This document shows positions 1 to 8,108 of a stretch of 64,000 bases of DNA, piece after piece. Position numbers and translations under genes: made by a program. Each line of letters begins with the position of its first letter. The first letter of the stretch is position 1. A model generated the notes under the pieces. The model did no database searches and had not been told where the DNA came from. It saw only the letters and a list, made by a program, of their open reading frames with translations. Origin of the DNA: Selenomonas sp. (lineage in GTDB: Bacteria > Bacillota_C > Negativicutes > Selenomonadales > Selenomonadaceae); the NCBI RefSeq assembly GCF_024699275.1, contig NZ_JAILPX010000063.1:6157-70156 (forward strand), in the 5' to 3' direction.

Positions 1-30
1 GTGGCCATGGATAAGGTGGATAACCGCTAA
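1..30 (+). CDS. C-terminal tail of an upstream gene (partial)
   Basis: The first 30 bases read in frame 1 as a nine-residue tail (VAMDKVDNR) ending in TAA. A ribosome binding site for the next gene follows about 12 bases later, so this is probably the end of a co-directional upstream gene. Nothing can be said about function. Confidence 0.4.
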   Translation: MAMDKVDNR

Positions 31-55
31 CGACTAGACCCTGGGAGGAGATTCC

Positions 56-883
56 TTGCTAAGACGTCAAAAACGTATTGCCTTGATTAATGATATAACC
101 GGATTTGGCCGTTGTTCGGTGACTGTGGAGCTGCCGCTGTTGTCGGCCATGAAGATTCAGGCATGTCCTTTACCTACGGCTATCCTGTCGGTACACACTG
201 GCTTTGAGCATCATTATCTGGATGATTATACAACGCGGATGAAACCTTACATGGACAGCTGGGAGAAAAACCAGCTGTCCTTTGATGGTATTTGCACGGG
301 CTTTTTGGGGTCGGTGAAACAGATTGCCATTGTGGAGGACTTTATCCGCCGCTTTAAGCAGCCCTATACCCGGGTGATGGTTGACCCTGTGATGGGGGAT
401 AACGGTAAACTGTATAGTTCCTATACCATGGAAATGTGCGCGGAGATGCGCCGCCTGCTGGCTTATGCGGATTTGGTGACACCAAATCTTACAGAAGCCT
501 GTCTATTACTGGATATTCCCTACCCGCAGAATGGCCAGGTTTCCGATGACGAATTGGAATATATGGCCAGTGAATTGGCCGCGCAAGGCCCATCCCAGGT
601 GATTATCACAGGTCTGCATGGTGCGGATAATCTGCGGAATTTCATCTATGAGGCTGGCCGGGGGAAGGTCCTCACCGTGGAAAAGGTAGGGGGCGATCGT
701 TCAGGGACCGGGGATGCCTTTGCTGCCATTGTGGCCGGTAGTTTGCTTAATGGAGAAACGCTGGAACAGGCGGCGGTTAAGGCGGCGAACTTTATTAAAA
801 AATGTTTGGGCTATGCAGTGGAATTGGATTTACCGTGGAATTATGGTTTACCATTTGAAGAATATCTTAGGGAGCTGAAGTGA
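56..883 (+). CDS. pdxY: Pyridoxal/pyridoxamine kinase (PdxY type)
   Basis: A ribokinase-fold vitamin B6 kinase that would phosphorylate pyridoxal or pyridoxamine with ATP in the cytoplasm (PLP salvage). At 275 aa it has the family length. Visible signatures are the N-terminal INDITGFGRCS substrate loop, VDPVMGDNGKLY in the middle, TPNLTEA, and the C-terminal GGDRSGTGDAFAA anion-hole motif with its catalytic Asp. The start is TTG at 56, chosen because GGGAGGAG (43-50) lies five bases upstream. Only one base separates its stop from the next gene, so the two are probably co-transcribed. Which B6 vitamer is preferred cannot be read from the sequence. Confidence 0.88.
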   Translation: MLRRQKRIALINDITGFGRCSVTVELPLLSAMKIQACPLPTAILSVHTGFEHHYLDDYTTRMKPYMDSWEKNQLSFDGICTGFLGSVKQIAIVEDFIRRFKQPYTRVMVDPVMGDNGKLYSSYTMEMCAEMRRLLAYADLVTPNLTEACLLLDIPYPQNGQVSDDELEYMASELAAQGPSQVIITGLHGADNLRNFIYEAGRGKVLTVEKVGGDRSGTGDAFAAIVAGSLLNGETLEQAAVKAANFIKKCLGYAVELDLPWNYGLPFEEYLRELK

Positions 884-884
884 T

Positions 885-1544
885 TTGTTAGTCTATGCAA
901 CCCATAAAGGCGGCAGATATTTACCGCTGGAGGAAAGTCTGCAAGAACAGCCAGAGGGGAAAAGAAATCTCTATGTGAACATTACCAATGCCTGTAATTG
1001 TTCCTGTACGTTCTGTCTGCGTAATATGAAGAAGATGGCGGAAGATTCCAGTTTGTGGCTGAAAAAACAGCCTACGGTGGAGGATTTGAAGGCTGCTCTG
1101 GATGGTGTACCTTGGCCGTATATCCAGGAAGTGGTGTTCTGTGGTTTTGGGGAGCCTACTATGCAGCTTACGACTTTGGTCGAACTGCTTCATTATGTGA
1201 AGCAGAAGCATCCAGAATTGCCGACCAGACTTAATACCAACGGTTTGGGGGAACTGGAATACGGTCGGGAAATTGCAGCAGATTTCCAGGGGGTGCTGGA
1301 TACCATATCCATCAGCCTCAATGCTTCTAATGCCGAGCGCTATTACGAATTGACCAGGGCAAAATACGGCCTGCAATCTTATGAAGCGATGCTGGATTTT
1401 GCTGAACATAGCAAGAAATATGTGCCCCATGTGGTGCTTACCATTGTGGACAAGGTGGAGGGACCGGAAGAGATTGCCAAATGTAAGGAAATCTGTGCCC
1501 AACGCAATTTAACCTTGCGGGTAAGAGAATATGAGGAGAGCTGA
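885..1544 (+). CDS. Radical SAM protein, TatD-associated family
   Basis: A 219-aa radical SAM enzyme with the CX3CX2C iron-sulfur motif (CNCSCTFC, about residues 37-44), a GFGEP SAM-contact motif near residue 87 and an NTNG strand motif near 118. Length and the CTFCLRN context match the small radical SAM family usually found beside tatD nuclease genes; no tatD is visible here, though the upstream gene is cut off. The start is TTG at 885, preceded by AGGGAG inside the end of the kinase gene. The substrate is unknown. A strong terminator follows at 1571, so it closes the operon. Confidence 0.8.
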   Translation: MLVYATHKGGRYLPLEESLQEQPEGKRNLYVNITNACNCSCTFCLRNMKKMAEDSSLWLKKQPTVEDLKAALDGVPWPYIQEVVFCGFGEPTMQLTTLVELLHYVKQKHPELPTRLNTNGLGELEYGREIAADFQGVLDTISISLNASNAERYYELTRAKYGLQSYEAMLDFAEHSKKYVPHVVLTIVDKVEGPEEIAKCKEICAQRNLTLRVREYEES

Positions 1545-1570
1545 TTTCGTCAGATTGGCGATGGCATAGA

Positions 1571-1608
1571 AAAATGCTGGTGGAGTTTTTCCACCAGCAT
1601 TTTTCGGT
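1571..1608 (+). terminator. Intrinsic terminator between convergent genes
   Basis: A 13-bp perfect inverted repeat (AAAATGCTGGTGG / CCACCAGCATTTT) with a 7-base loop, T-rich on both strands. It lies between the convergent radical SAM gene and the Bax-inhibitor-like gene and can serve both. Confidence 0.85.
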
Positions 1609-1618
1609 TGCGGTATAC

Positions 1619-2341
1619 TTAGTCATCGCTCATATTGCTGATGGTCAGCAGTAGGTCGATGCAGCGTACATAAAGCCAAATCAAGGTAATCAAAAGGGAG
1701 AAAGCACAGAACCATTCGTAATCCTTGGGCAGGCCCTGGGATACAGCTTCTTGAATCTGGCTATAATCGATCAGGAGACAGGCAGTGGCCAGACCGATAA
1801 TCAGCAGGTTGATGCCGATGCCAATCAGGCCGCCATCCATAAAGCCAAAATCCACACTGAAGAAATAGGATAGGACAAAACGCAGGAGGTAGCCGAATAG
1901 CAGGCCCAGCAAAGCAATGGTAACACCCTTACTGAATTTTGCGTCCACGGTAATCCATCCTTGGCTGAAGACAAGGGCAGCAGCGATGGCGATGGTGAAG
2001 GTGAGGAGTACTGCCTGAAGGACTGCTCCAGGTAAGAAGGCTTCGGCTATCATGGAGAGCATGGCAATGGAAGCGCCCTCAAAGATGGCAAACAGTGGTG
2101 AAATAAAGCCTGCTGTTCCTGGTTTGAAGCTGACAATCAAGGTCATGATCAGACACCCGGCACAAGCTACTCCTGTGGTAACCATGGTTGCATAGCCACT
2201 GATAATCGTAGCAAAGGCTGCAGCAGTTACCAATAGGATCATTAGGATTTCCTTGACGGCCACACCTGCATAGCTGGCCGTTTCGGTTAGGAAGGATTCC
2301 TGACGAAGGTCTTGAATCTTGCTGAGCATAGGATTTTCCAT
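1619..2341 (-). CDS. Bax inhibitor-1/YccA-like membrane protein
   Basis: A polytopic membrane protein with about seven hydrophobic segments and the loop pattern of the YccA/BI-1 family, including the late segment with LLIDYSQIQEAV and the acidic C-terminus. Members are implicated in calcium leak or control of membrane proteolysis, but the role here is unknown. An ATG exists at 2350, but GGGAG abuts it directly. The ATG at 2341 has the same Shine-Dalgarno at nine bases and is the better start (240 aa). It is monocistronic and convergent with the radical SAM gene. Confidence 0.8.
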   Translation of the reverse strand: MENPMLSKIQDLRQESFLTETASYAGVAVKEILMILLVTAAAFATIISGYATMVTTGVACAGCLIMTLIVSFKPGTAGFISPLFAIFEGASIAMLSMIAEAFLPGAVLQAVLLTFTIAIAAALVFSQGWITVDAKFSKGVTIALLGLLFGYLLRFVLSYFFSVDFGFMDGGLIGIGINLLIIGLATACLLIDYSQIQEAVSQGLPKDYEWFCAFSLLITLIWLYVRCIDLLLTISNMSDD

Positions 2342-2428
2342 AAAATACATCTCCCATCATAAAATAATAATTACACTTTAATTTTATCATAAATAGAGCA
2401 AATAGGACAGGGAGAACAGTACATAAAG

Positions 2429-2460
2429 CAAGCCGGCACGCATCACGTACCGGCTTTATT
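2429..2460. terminator. Possible hairpin/terminator
   Basis: AGCCGGCACG and CGTACCGGCT form a ten-base stem with one mismatch around CATCA, followed on the plus strand by CTTTATTTA. It sits upstream of the minus-strand Bax-inhibitor gene at the edge of the gene-poor stretch. The U-tract is weak, so termination is only a possibility. Confidence 0.35.
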
Positions 2461-3020
2461 TATGGATATTCATCGATATTAACTTATCCTTCTCATATTC
2501 ATTTGTCGGCGTGGATTTCCTCTCGAGCAGAAATCCCGCGCAGTGTTCCATAATATATGGATGTTCAGCTGAAACACTTTTGAATACACAGATTCAGTTG
2601 TTGCACGTGCGTTAATCTCTCATTCGATAACGATAGGTTTACTACAGTTTCGATGCTCATAGAGACTCGTAAAGAATTACCCAGGGTAGCAGTTTTTTGC
2701 TCCTTTTTACCTAAGCGTTGTGCGCCTTACTTCCAACAGCTGTGAGTACATCTGGCGGCTTATAACCATCATCATGTCTCTTTTCGCTTTGTTGGATAAT
2801 CTTGTACTTCACCAATGCACTTGCTAGCTAGGTGGCTAAGGAGCTCCTGCTGAGTGATTTCTTCAATAAACGCTCACATCCTTTCCTAAAACAAGTATGT
2901 AAGGTTTTGAAGAGAGCCTGTTTCGGCTAGATACTCACCTGCTAAAATTTCAAACGACAGAATTACTTTTCTAGTGGTTTGCATATCCATCTCTTCTTTA
3001 CAAGTTCATAATACCATATT
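2461..3020 (-). pseudogene. Gene-poor stretch with possible decayed coding debris
   Basis: About 700 bases between the Bax-inhibitor gene and yqeB hold no convincing intact gene. The minus strand carries short broken reading frames. One, at 2990-2886, starts MDMQTTRKVILSF after a weak AAGAAGAG and runs 34 codons to a stop. Downstream a different frame reads IEEITQQELLSHL and then DGYKPPDVLTAVG, separated by stops and frame changes. The order of these pieces is loosely reminiscent of the N-terminus of Mutator/IS256-type transposases, but this is weak. I read it as the remains of a decayed gene, possibly a transposase. No terminal inverted repeats were found. Confidence 0.3.
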
Positions 3021-3145
3021 TATCTGATAATTGCAATGCTTTTGAATAATAAAATTAAGATTTTGAGAGAAATTATCGTAAACCACAGAATAGAATTATG
3101 TAGTATAATAAATATGACATTTGTAACGGAAAAGGAGCAGTGGCA

Positions 3146-3988
3146 ATGAAACATTTGGTTATTGTGCGAGGTGGCGGAGAGCTGGCCAGCGGGACGATTC
3201 ATGCGTTGTACCGGGCCGGCTTCCGGGTGCTGGTGCTGGAGCAGAAAGAACCTTCAGCCACAAGGCGCCGGGTAGCTTTTTCGGAGGCGATGTATCGCGG
3301 CCAGTCGAAAGTAGAGCGCATAACCTGTTATAAGGCAAAGAATCTCATCGAAGCCAAGGATCGGCTGAAAAAGGGTGAATTGGTAATGCTGGAGGACCCG
3401 GAGGCGCGCAGTGTAAAGGAATTGAAACCGCAGGTTTTGGTGGATGCCATTCTTTCCCATAATACCAACGGTACCACCAAAGATATGGCCGAGCACACGA
3501 TAGCCCTGGGACCAGGATTTTGTGCTGGCCGGGATGTGGATGTGGTAGTGGAAACCATGCGTGGACATAATTTGGGCCGATTGATTTATGAGGGCTATTC
3601 TGCCCGCAGTCAAGATATTCAGAGCAGTACGGTGGGAGAAAGTGCCAATCTGGAGCATCTAATTTTTGCGCCGGAAGAGGGTACGGTGGATGTGTTGAGC
3701 ACGATTTCTCTAATGGTGAAAAAAGGTGAGCCGCTGGCCAGAATTCATACTCCCGATGGCCGTACCATTGAGATGACGGCTACGATTGATGGAGTTTTGC
3801 GTGGGGCACTGCATCGGGGAAGCAAGGTGAAGAAGGAGCAGAAGATTGCGGACATTCATCCCACCATGGGGCAGGAAGAATGTTTTACGATTTCTGATAA
3901 AGCCCGCTGTGTAGCCGGCTCTGTATTGGAGGCCGTGATGGTTTGGGAACAGAAACGGCCTAAGCGGAGGTTTTTTGGTCGTGGTTAA
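3146..3988 (+). CDS. yqeB: YqeB-family protein of the selenium-dependent molybdenum hydroxylase system
   Basis: The 280-aa protein has an N-terminal Rossmann-like VRGGGELASGTIHAL motif, the central HNTNGTT and GPGFCAGRDVDVVVET stretches and the family length of YqeB. YqeB proteins are found with selenium-dependent molybdenum hydroxylases and are thought to help make or insert their labile-selenium cofactor; the exact reaction is not established. No hydroxylase gene lies nearby. An in-frame GTG at 3140 is only two bases from AAAGGAG, whereas ATG 3146 has an eight-base spacing and is preferred. A -10-like TATAAT is at 3104-3109. Its end overlaps comFC. Confidence 0.8.
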   Translation: MKHLVIVRGGGELASGTIHALYRAGFRVLVLEQKEPSATRRRVAFSEAMYRGQSKVERITCYKAKNLIEAKDRLKKGELVMLEDPEARSVKELKPQVLVDAILSHNTNGTTKDMAEHTIALGPGFCAGRDVDVVVETMRGHNLGRLIYEGYSARSQDIQSSTVGESANLEHLIFAPEEGTVDVLSTISLMVKKGEPLARIHTPDGRTIEMTATIDGVLRGALHRGSKVKKEQKIADIHPTMGQEECFTISDKARCVAGSVLEAVMVWEQKRPKRRFFGRG

Positions 3989-4649
3989 TCTCATTGAAGG
4001 TCTGCTGAATTTTGTCTTTCCTGCCCGTTGCCCGCTCTGTCATGCTTATGTGGAAGAAAAGGGCGGCTGGTGTCCTGCTTGTTTACAACAGGCTTTAAAT
4101 CCTCATATATTGCCTCTTTCTGTGCCTATGCAGGCTGATTTAGCTGCTGCATGGGCACTTGGTTTATACAGGCATGGTCTGCGGGATTTAATTCGACAGT
4201 TGAAGTATCAAGGCAAGCGCAGTAATCTTCCCTATATCGAAAATTTCCTGCAGGCGGCAGGAAAGGAGACGCTTGTTCAGGGCTTACTCAGTGGTGTGGA
4301 TATGGCTGTTCCTGTGCCGCTGTATGCGCATAAGGAAAAAAAGCGTGGTTTTAATCAGGCGGAGCTGATTTTTGGTCAATTCCTGACCGGGCAAAACATT
4401 CCCCTACGCCGTTCATTGGCACGCACAAGAGCGACATGTCCCATGTATGAACTGAGTGAGCAGGAACGCAGAGTGAACATAAAAAACGCCTTTGCCGTAA
4501 TCGAGGCAAAGGCGTTAAGGGGGAAAAGAATTTTATTGGTGGATGATATACTGACCACGGGGGCTACGCTGGCAGAGTGTGCCAGCGTCTTGAAGACTGC
4601 TGGTGCGCAATCCGTTTACGCGTTGGTACTGGCTAGTGATCATCGTTAA
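3975..4649 (+). CDS. comFC: ComF-family phosphoribosyltransferase-like protein
   Basis: A 224-aa ComFC homologue. An N-terminal zinc ribbon has paired cysteines (C19/C22 and C33/C36), and a C-terminal PRTase-type domain has the PRPP-binding signature RILLVDDILTTGAT (about residues 184-197). ComFC takes part in uptake and processing of single-stranded DNA during transformation in Firmicutes. The likely start is TTG 3975, with GGAGG (3966-3970) four bases upstream; GTG 3981 is an alternative. It overlaps the end of yqeB by 14 bases. Only four bases separate it from the convergent narK, and I saw no terminator between them. Confidence 0.85.
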   Translation: MVVVNLIEGLLNFVFPARCPLCHAYVEEKGGWCPACLQQALNPHILPLSVPMQADLAAAWALGLYRHGLRDLIRQLKYQGKRSNLPYIENFLQAAGKETLVQGLLSGVDMAVPVPLYAHKEKKRGFNQAELIFGQFLTGQNIPLRRSLARTRATCPMYELSEQERRVNIKNAFAVIEAKALRGKRILLVDDILTTGATLAECASVLKTAGAQSVYALVLASDHR

Positions 4650-4653
4650 TATT

Positions 4654-5997
4654 TCAGCAATGCTGGCCGGAATTCTTGCGGTCATAGAAGAACCAGGTGA
4701 TGATGATGGTGCTTACCGTAAAGCCAATCAGAATGTAGAAGGCAGGAGCTACACTTTGGTAGCTTGCGTAAGACCAGCCAAAGATCTTGGGAATCAGGAA
4801 GGCTCCATAAGCTGCGATGGCAGCGGTGAACCCTGTTACCAGTGAAGAATGGAAGGGATTGTTGAAGATATAGGGAATCATGCGGAAAGATGCACCGTTG
4901 ATAAAGCCCGTGGTCAAGAAGAGCAGCAGGAAGGATGCGAAGAACATCGCGAAGTTGTGGTTTTGGATGCCCATTAGGGTTACAAGGCTGGCGCCCAGCA
5001 TCACAAATAAGGAAAGCAGGGTAACCCGGGAGCCGCTGTTCATCTTATCGGCCAGCCAGCCGCCGATGGGGCGGACACCTGCGCCAATGAAGGGACCAAG
5101 GAATGCGGCCATGGAGAAGGAAACATCGGGAAATTCCTTGGCTACGAGCAGGCCAAGAGCAGCAGAAAAGCCGATGAAGGAGCCAAAGCCACAGGTGTAG
5201 ATCCAACACATGAGCCAGGTATGTTTGTTGCCGAAGATGGAGAGAATACTCTTGGGACTTTGCTTCGGCAGCGGCAGGTTATCCATGAATAGCCAAATAA
5301 GTGCCAGGGTGATTACCGTGGGAATAGCCCAAAAGTAGCAGACATTTTGCAGATAGACCATGTTTCCGTCAGCGGTTATCAAACCGTCGCCAAAAAAGCT
5401 GGAAAGATTCCAGCCCAGCAGCAGGGGAGCCGTCAGATAAATCAGCGATACGCCCAGGTTGCCTACACCGGCATTAATACCCAGGGCTAAACCTTTGTTT
5501 GCCTTGGGAAAGAAGAAGCCGATATTGGCCATGGAGGCCGAGAAGTTTGCCCCAGCGATGCCGATAAAAGCCACCAACATGACAAAGGTATCATAAGAGG
5601 TTGAGGTATCCTGCAGGGCATTTCCTAAGCCGATAATGGGCAGGAGCAACAGAGCCGTGGTGATGAAGGTGGATGTCTTACCGCCTAACAGACCGGGCAG
5701 GTAAGTATAAAACAAGCGTCCTGTAGCCCCTACCAGTCCTGGCAAAGCTGCCAGCGTAAAAATCTGTTCATCGCTGAATTGGAAACCTACTGTATTGAGT
5801 TTTGCTGCTATTGTAGCCCATAGGGTCCATACCACAAAGGAAAGTACCAGTGCCCAAGTGGATACAGCCAGATTTTGGTTTGCGATTTTTTTGCCATATT
5901 TGTTCCAGAAAGCCGTATTTTCTGGTTCCCAGTGCCGTAAAATATCCTGGCGGGAAGGACTTTCACCTAAAAGAGAGAAGTCTTTAGCAGTTGACAT
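4654..5997 (-). CDS. narK: Nitrate/nitrite transporter, MFS (NarK type)
   Basis: A 447-aa major facilitator with about 12 membrane segments. Two glycine-rich nitrate-signature stretches are visible: the GIAGANFSASMANIGFFFP region with GINAGVGNLGVS, and the second half with GFGSFIGFSAALG. It would import nitrate or exchange it for nitrite, supplying the cytoplasmic-facing NarGHI encoded downstream. It is transcribed away from fnr. An Fnr-like box centred at 6059.5, with AATAAT at 6026-6031, gives class II spacing for this gene. Arrangement with fnr and narGHJI resembles the Bacillus subtilis nitrate locus. Confidence 0.93.
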   Translation of the reverse strand: MSTAKDFSLLGESPSRQDILRHWEPENTAFWNKYGKKIANQNLAVSTWALVLSFVVWTLWATIAAKLNTVGFQFSDEQIFTLAALPGLVGATGRLFYTYLPGLLGGKTSTFITTALLLLPIIGLGNALQDTSTSYDTFVMLVAFIGIAGANFSASMANIGFFFPKANKGLALGINAGVGNLGVSLIYLTAPLLLGWNLSSFFGDGLITADGNMVYLQNVCYFWAIPTVITLALIWLFMDNLPLPKQSPKSILSIFGNKHTWLMCWIYTCGFGSFIGFSAALGLLVAKEFPDVSFSMAAFLGPFIGAGVRPIGGWLADKMNSGSRVTLLSLFVMLGASLVTLMGIQNHNFAMFFASFLLLFLTTGFINGASFRMIPYIFNNPFHSSLVTGFTAAIAAYGAFLIPKIFGWSYASYQSVAPAFYILIGFTVSTIIITWFFYDRKNSGQHC

Positions 5998-6025
5998 TTG
6001 TTCATCACCTGTCCTTTTTTGTCAC

Positions 6026-6066
6026 ATTATTATTGATTAATCTTAAGTATAATTGAAAAATATCAA
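6026..6066 (-). promoter_or_regulatory. Candidate Fnr box and promoter of narK
   Basis: TTGAAAAATATCAA (6053-6066) differs from the Fnr consensus TTGAT-N4-ATCAA at one position. Read toward narK, a -10-like AATAAT (6026-6031) has its centre 31 bases from the box centre, about what an activator at -41.5 requires. The same core (TGA-N6-TCA) recurs before narG, fdhD and the chemoreceptor gene. Confidence 0.55.
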
Positions 6067-6073
6067 TAAGTAA

Positions 6074-6108
6074 GTAACAAAACTCACTCGTCTGGTAACA
6101 AAGCTCAC
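6074..6108. repeat. Two 14-bp direct repeats, 21-bp period, upstream of fnr
   Basis: GTAACAAAACTCAC (6074-6087) and GTAACAAAGCTCAC (6095-6108) match at 13 of 14 positions and start exactly 21 bases apart, two helical turns. They lie between the Fnr-like box and the fnr start. This looks like a tandem binding site for a regulator of fnr and/or narK; the protein is unknown. Confidence 0.45.
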
Positions 6109-6171
6109 AGTTAGAAGGAGTTTTTTTTAGTATGCTAGAGAGTGTAATAAAGAAGTAAGCGAGGTAAGGTC

Positions 6172-6846
6172 ATGGAAACATTGGTGCGACAGTTGTATGA
6201 GGTTCCCGGGAAGGTGATTATGCTGCATGATGGGGAATACCTGTTTCATGAGGGAGATTCAGCCAAGTACTTTTATATTGTGCGGACGGGACAGATTTTT
6301 ATCACGAAATATGCTACCAGTGGACGGGTACTGTCCTTGCGGTTGGCTACCCGCAGCAGTATCATAGGAGAACTGCCCTTATTTGAGGACAAACCAACCT
6401 ACATATTTAATGCCATTGCCCAAAGTGCTGCTGAGGTTTATGCGATTGAATTCCCCGTGCTGCAGAGTTATTTGGAAAAGCGTCCGCAGATGGCAATCAA
6501 CATCCTGCGGATTATCAGTGCTCATATGCGTAAGCAGCATACGAAATTCCGGGATTTAATGCTCTATGGCAAGAAGGGTGCGCTTTATTCTACCTTAATA
6601 CGGTTGGCCAACAGTTATGGCAAGGAATTGGATGGGGGAATCCTGATTTCTGTACCACTGACCAATCAGGAACTGGCTAATTATTCGGCCACTGCCCGGG
6701 AGAGTCTCAATCGCATGTTGAGTGAATTGAAAAAGAACGGGATTATCGAGTATCGGGGGCATTTGCTCTTTATTAAGGATATTGATTATTTAAAAGAGGC
6801 AATTCAATGTGAAAATTGTGGCCGGGAAGTTTGCAATATTGAATAG
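6172..6846 (+). CDS. fnr: Crp/Fnr regulator with C-terminal iron-sulfur ligand motif
   Basis: A 224-aa Crp/Fnr protein: cyclic-nucleotide-type beta roll (about residues 15-110, including HEGDSAKYFYIVRTG and GELPLF), dimerisation helix, and winged HTH (about 165-205, SVPLTNQELANYSATARE). The last residues carry C213, C216 and C221, i.e. C-X2-C-X4-C. That spacing is the same as the C-terminal [4Fe-4S] ligands of Bacillus subtilis Fnr; Escherichia coli Fnr has its cysteines at the N-terminus. I infer an oxygen-sensing anaerobic activator of nar, fdh and possibly the chemoreceptor. The start is ATG 6172 after GAGGTAAGG. Confidence 0.88.
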   Translation: METLVRQLYEVPGKVIMLHDGEYLFHEGDSAKYFYIVRTGQIFITKYATSGRVLSLRLATRSSIIGELPLFEDKPTYIFNAIAQSAAEVYAIEFPVLQSYLEKRPQMAINILRIISAHMRKQHTKFRDLMLYGKKGALYSTLIRLANSYGKELDGGILISVPLTNQELANYSATARESLNRMLSELKKNGIIEYRGHLLFIKDIDYLKEAIQCENCGREVCNIE

Positions 6847-6849
6847 GAA

Positions 6850-6889
6850 AAAGGCTGAGGAAACGTTAGAGAATGTTTCCTCAGCCTTT
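6850..6889. terminator. Bidirectional terminator between fnr and narI
   Basis: AAAGGCTGAGGAAAC and GTTTCCTCAGCCTTT form a 15-bp perfect stem with a 10-base loop, A/T-rich on both sides, between convergent fnr and narGHJI. Confidence 0.85.
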
Positions 6890-6910
6890 CTCAGTTGTAA
6901 GAACTGTTGA

Positions 6911-7576
6911 TTACTTTTGGCGATAGATAATGTTGCGCCGGAAAAGATACTCGAAGGGGAAGCTCAGACAATGTACCAGCCTGGTAAAGGGGAATAGCAC
7001 AGCGGTTATCATCCACATCAGCATATGGAATTGGAAAATCGCTGGGACATTTGCCATCAGGCTTACATCCGGCTGCAGCATGAGCACTGAGCGGAACCAG
7101 GGGGAGACAGACTCCCGGTAGTCAAAACCGCCGAGAATATTGCTTACTGTACCGATGGTGCCGGAGACGATGGTCAGAAATAGTACCAGGTAAAGCAGAA
7201 CATCCATGGAACTGGTATTGACATGCATGCGGTCACTGCCGGCAAAACGGCGCTTCAACAGCATCAGGAAACCGCCTAAGAAGAGCACTGCTGCAGGCAG
7301 GCCGCCAGCCAGACTGATCAGATGGTACATATGTTCATCGGTGCCGGCTGCCTCGGTGATAAATTTGGGTACCAGGATGCCAACACAATGACCACCCAAG
7401 GCCATCAGCAGGCCTATGTGGAAAATGGGGTTAGCCCATTTCAAATCCCGTTTGGATAAGAACTCACTGGACTTGGTGGTCCAATTGCGTTCATAAACCG
7501 TATAGCGGAATATGGTGCCGCCTACGAAAATCGTCAGGGCGATATAGGGCAGCACGCCATACATAAATTCATTCAT
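6911..7576 (-). CDS. narI: Respiratory nitrate reductase gamma subunit (cytochrome b)
   Basis: A 221-aa membrane subunit with five hydrophobic helices. It carries the di-haem b that oxidises quinol at the outer face and passes electrons to NarH. Candidate haem-ligand histidines are in HIGLLMALGGHCVGI (helix 2) and in FQFHMLMWM and FTRLVH (last helices), as in the family. It is the last gene of narGHJI, and its start overlaps the narJ stop by four bases. Confidence 0.93.
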   Translation of the reverse strand: MNEFMYGVLPYIALTIFVGGTIFRYTVYERNWTTKSSEFLSKRDLKWANPIFHIGLLMALGGHCVGILVPKFITEAAGTDEHMYHLISLAGGLPAAVLFLGGFLMLLKRRFAGSDRMHVNTSSMDVLLYLVLFLTIVSGTIGTVSNILGGFDYRESVSPWFRSVLMLQPDVSLMANVPAIFQFHMLMWMITAVLFPFTRLVHCLSFPFEYLFRRNIIYRQK

Positions 7577-8106
7577 GCCGTCTCACTCTCCAATTCATCC
7601 GCTTCTGTCAGAATTACATCCAGCAGGAAGGTATGGGCCAGCTTAGCTTCAACGAAACGGCTTTTGAGCAGTTCGATTTTTGGCCTAGCTGCTTCCAGAA
7701 CCTTATGGGCCTGCGTAGGGATGAGGCTGGCCGTCAGTTCCAGAATCGCCGGTAAGAAGTCCGGCAATTCCTTGTTCAGGTCAAAACCATTGTCCAAAAA
7801 AAGATTCTTGAATTCCAGCATTTCCCGGGCTTGCTTGCCGAAGTCGGTGCGGTCGTGCATGGTCAGATAGAGATTGGTGTTCGTGGAAAACTCGAAGGTT
7901 CGGACATAGAATTCTTCGTATTCCTTTTGTCCCATGGCTTCGATATAATCCAGCAAATCGGTGATGACCCGCTGGTTCTGGGGCGTGGAGATTTTTGCTG
8001 CTGTCTTGCGGCAGGCGGACAGTTGCGCCCACCAGGCTTCATTTGGGTAATCGAATAGATAGGCAATCAAGGCCAGTGTTTCCTGATAGTCTTTAGCTCC
8101 TGCCAT
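7573..8106 (-). CDS. narJ: Nitrate reductase assembly chaperone NarJ
   Basis: A TorD/NarJ-type, mostly helical cytoplasmic chaperone that binds NarG and controls molybdenum cofactor insertion and membrane attachment. Typical features are LIAYLFDYPNEAW near the start and the NTNLYLTMHDRTDFGKQ and MLEFKNLF helix region. An upstream TTG at 8127 would give 184 aa. ATG 8106 has the G-rich Shine-Dalgarno (8114-8120) at the right distance and lies two bases after the narH stop, so I prefer 177 aa. Confidence 0.9.
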   Translation of the reverse strand: MAGAKDYQETLALIAYLFDYPNEAWWAQLSACRKTAAKISTPQNQRVITDLLDYIEAMGQKEYEEFYVRTFEFSTNTNLYLTMHDRTDFGKQAREMLEFKNLFLDNGFDLNKELPDFLPAILELTASLIPTQAHKVLEAARPKIELLKSRFVEAKLAHTFLLDVILTEADELESETA

Positions 8107-8108
8107 AA

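Noticed and set aside
2079..2390. 103-codon minus-strand frame overlapping the Bax-inhibitor gene
   Set aside because: It is an out-of-frame shadow of the N-terminal half of that gene, with no family resemblance.
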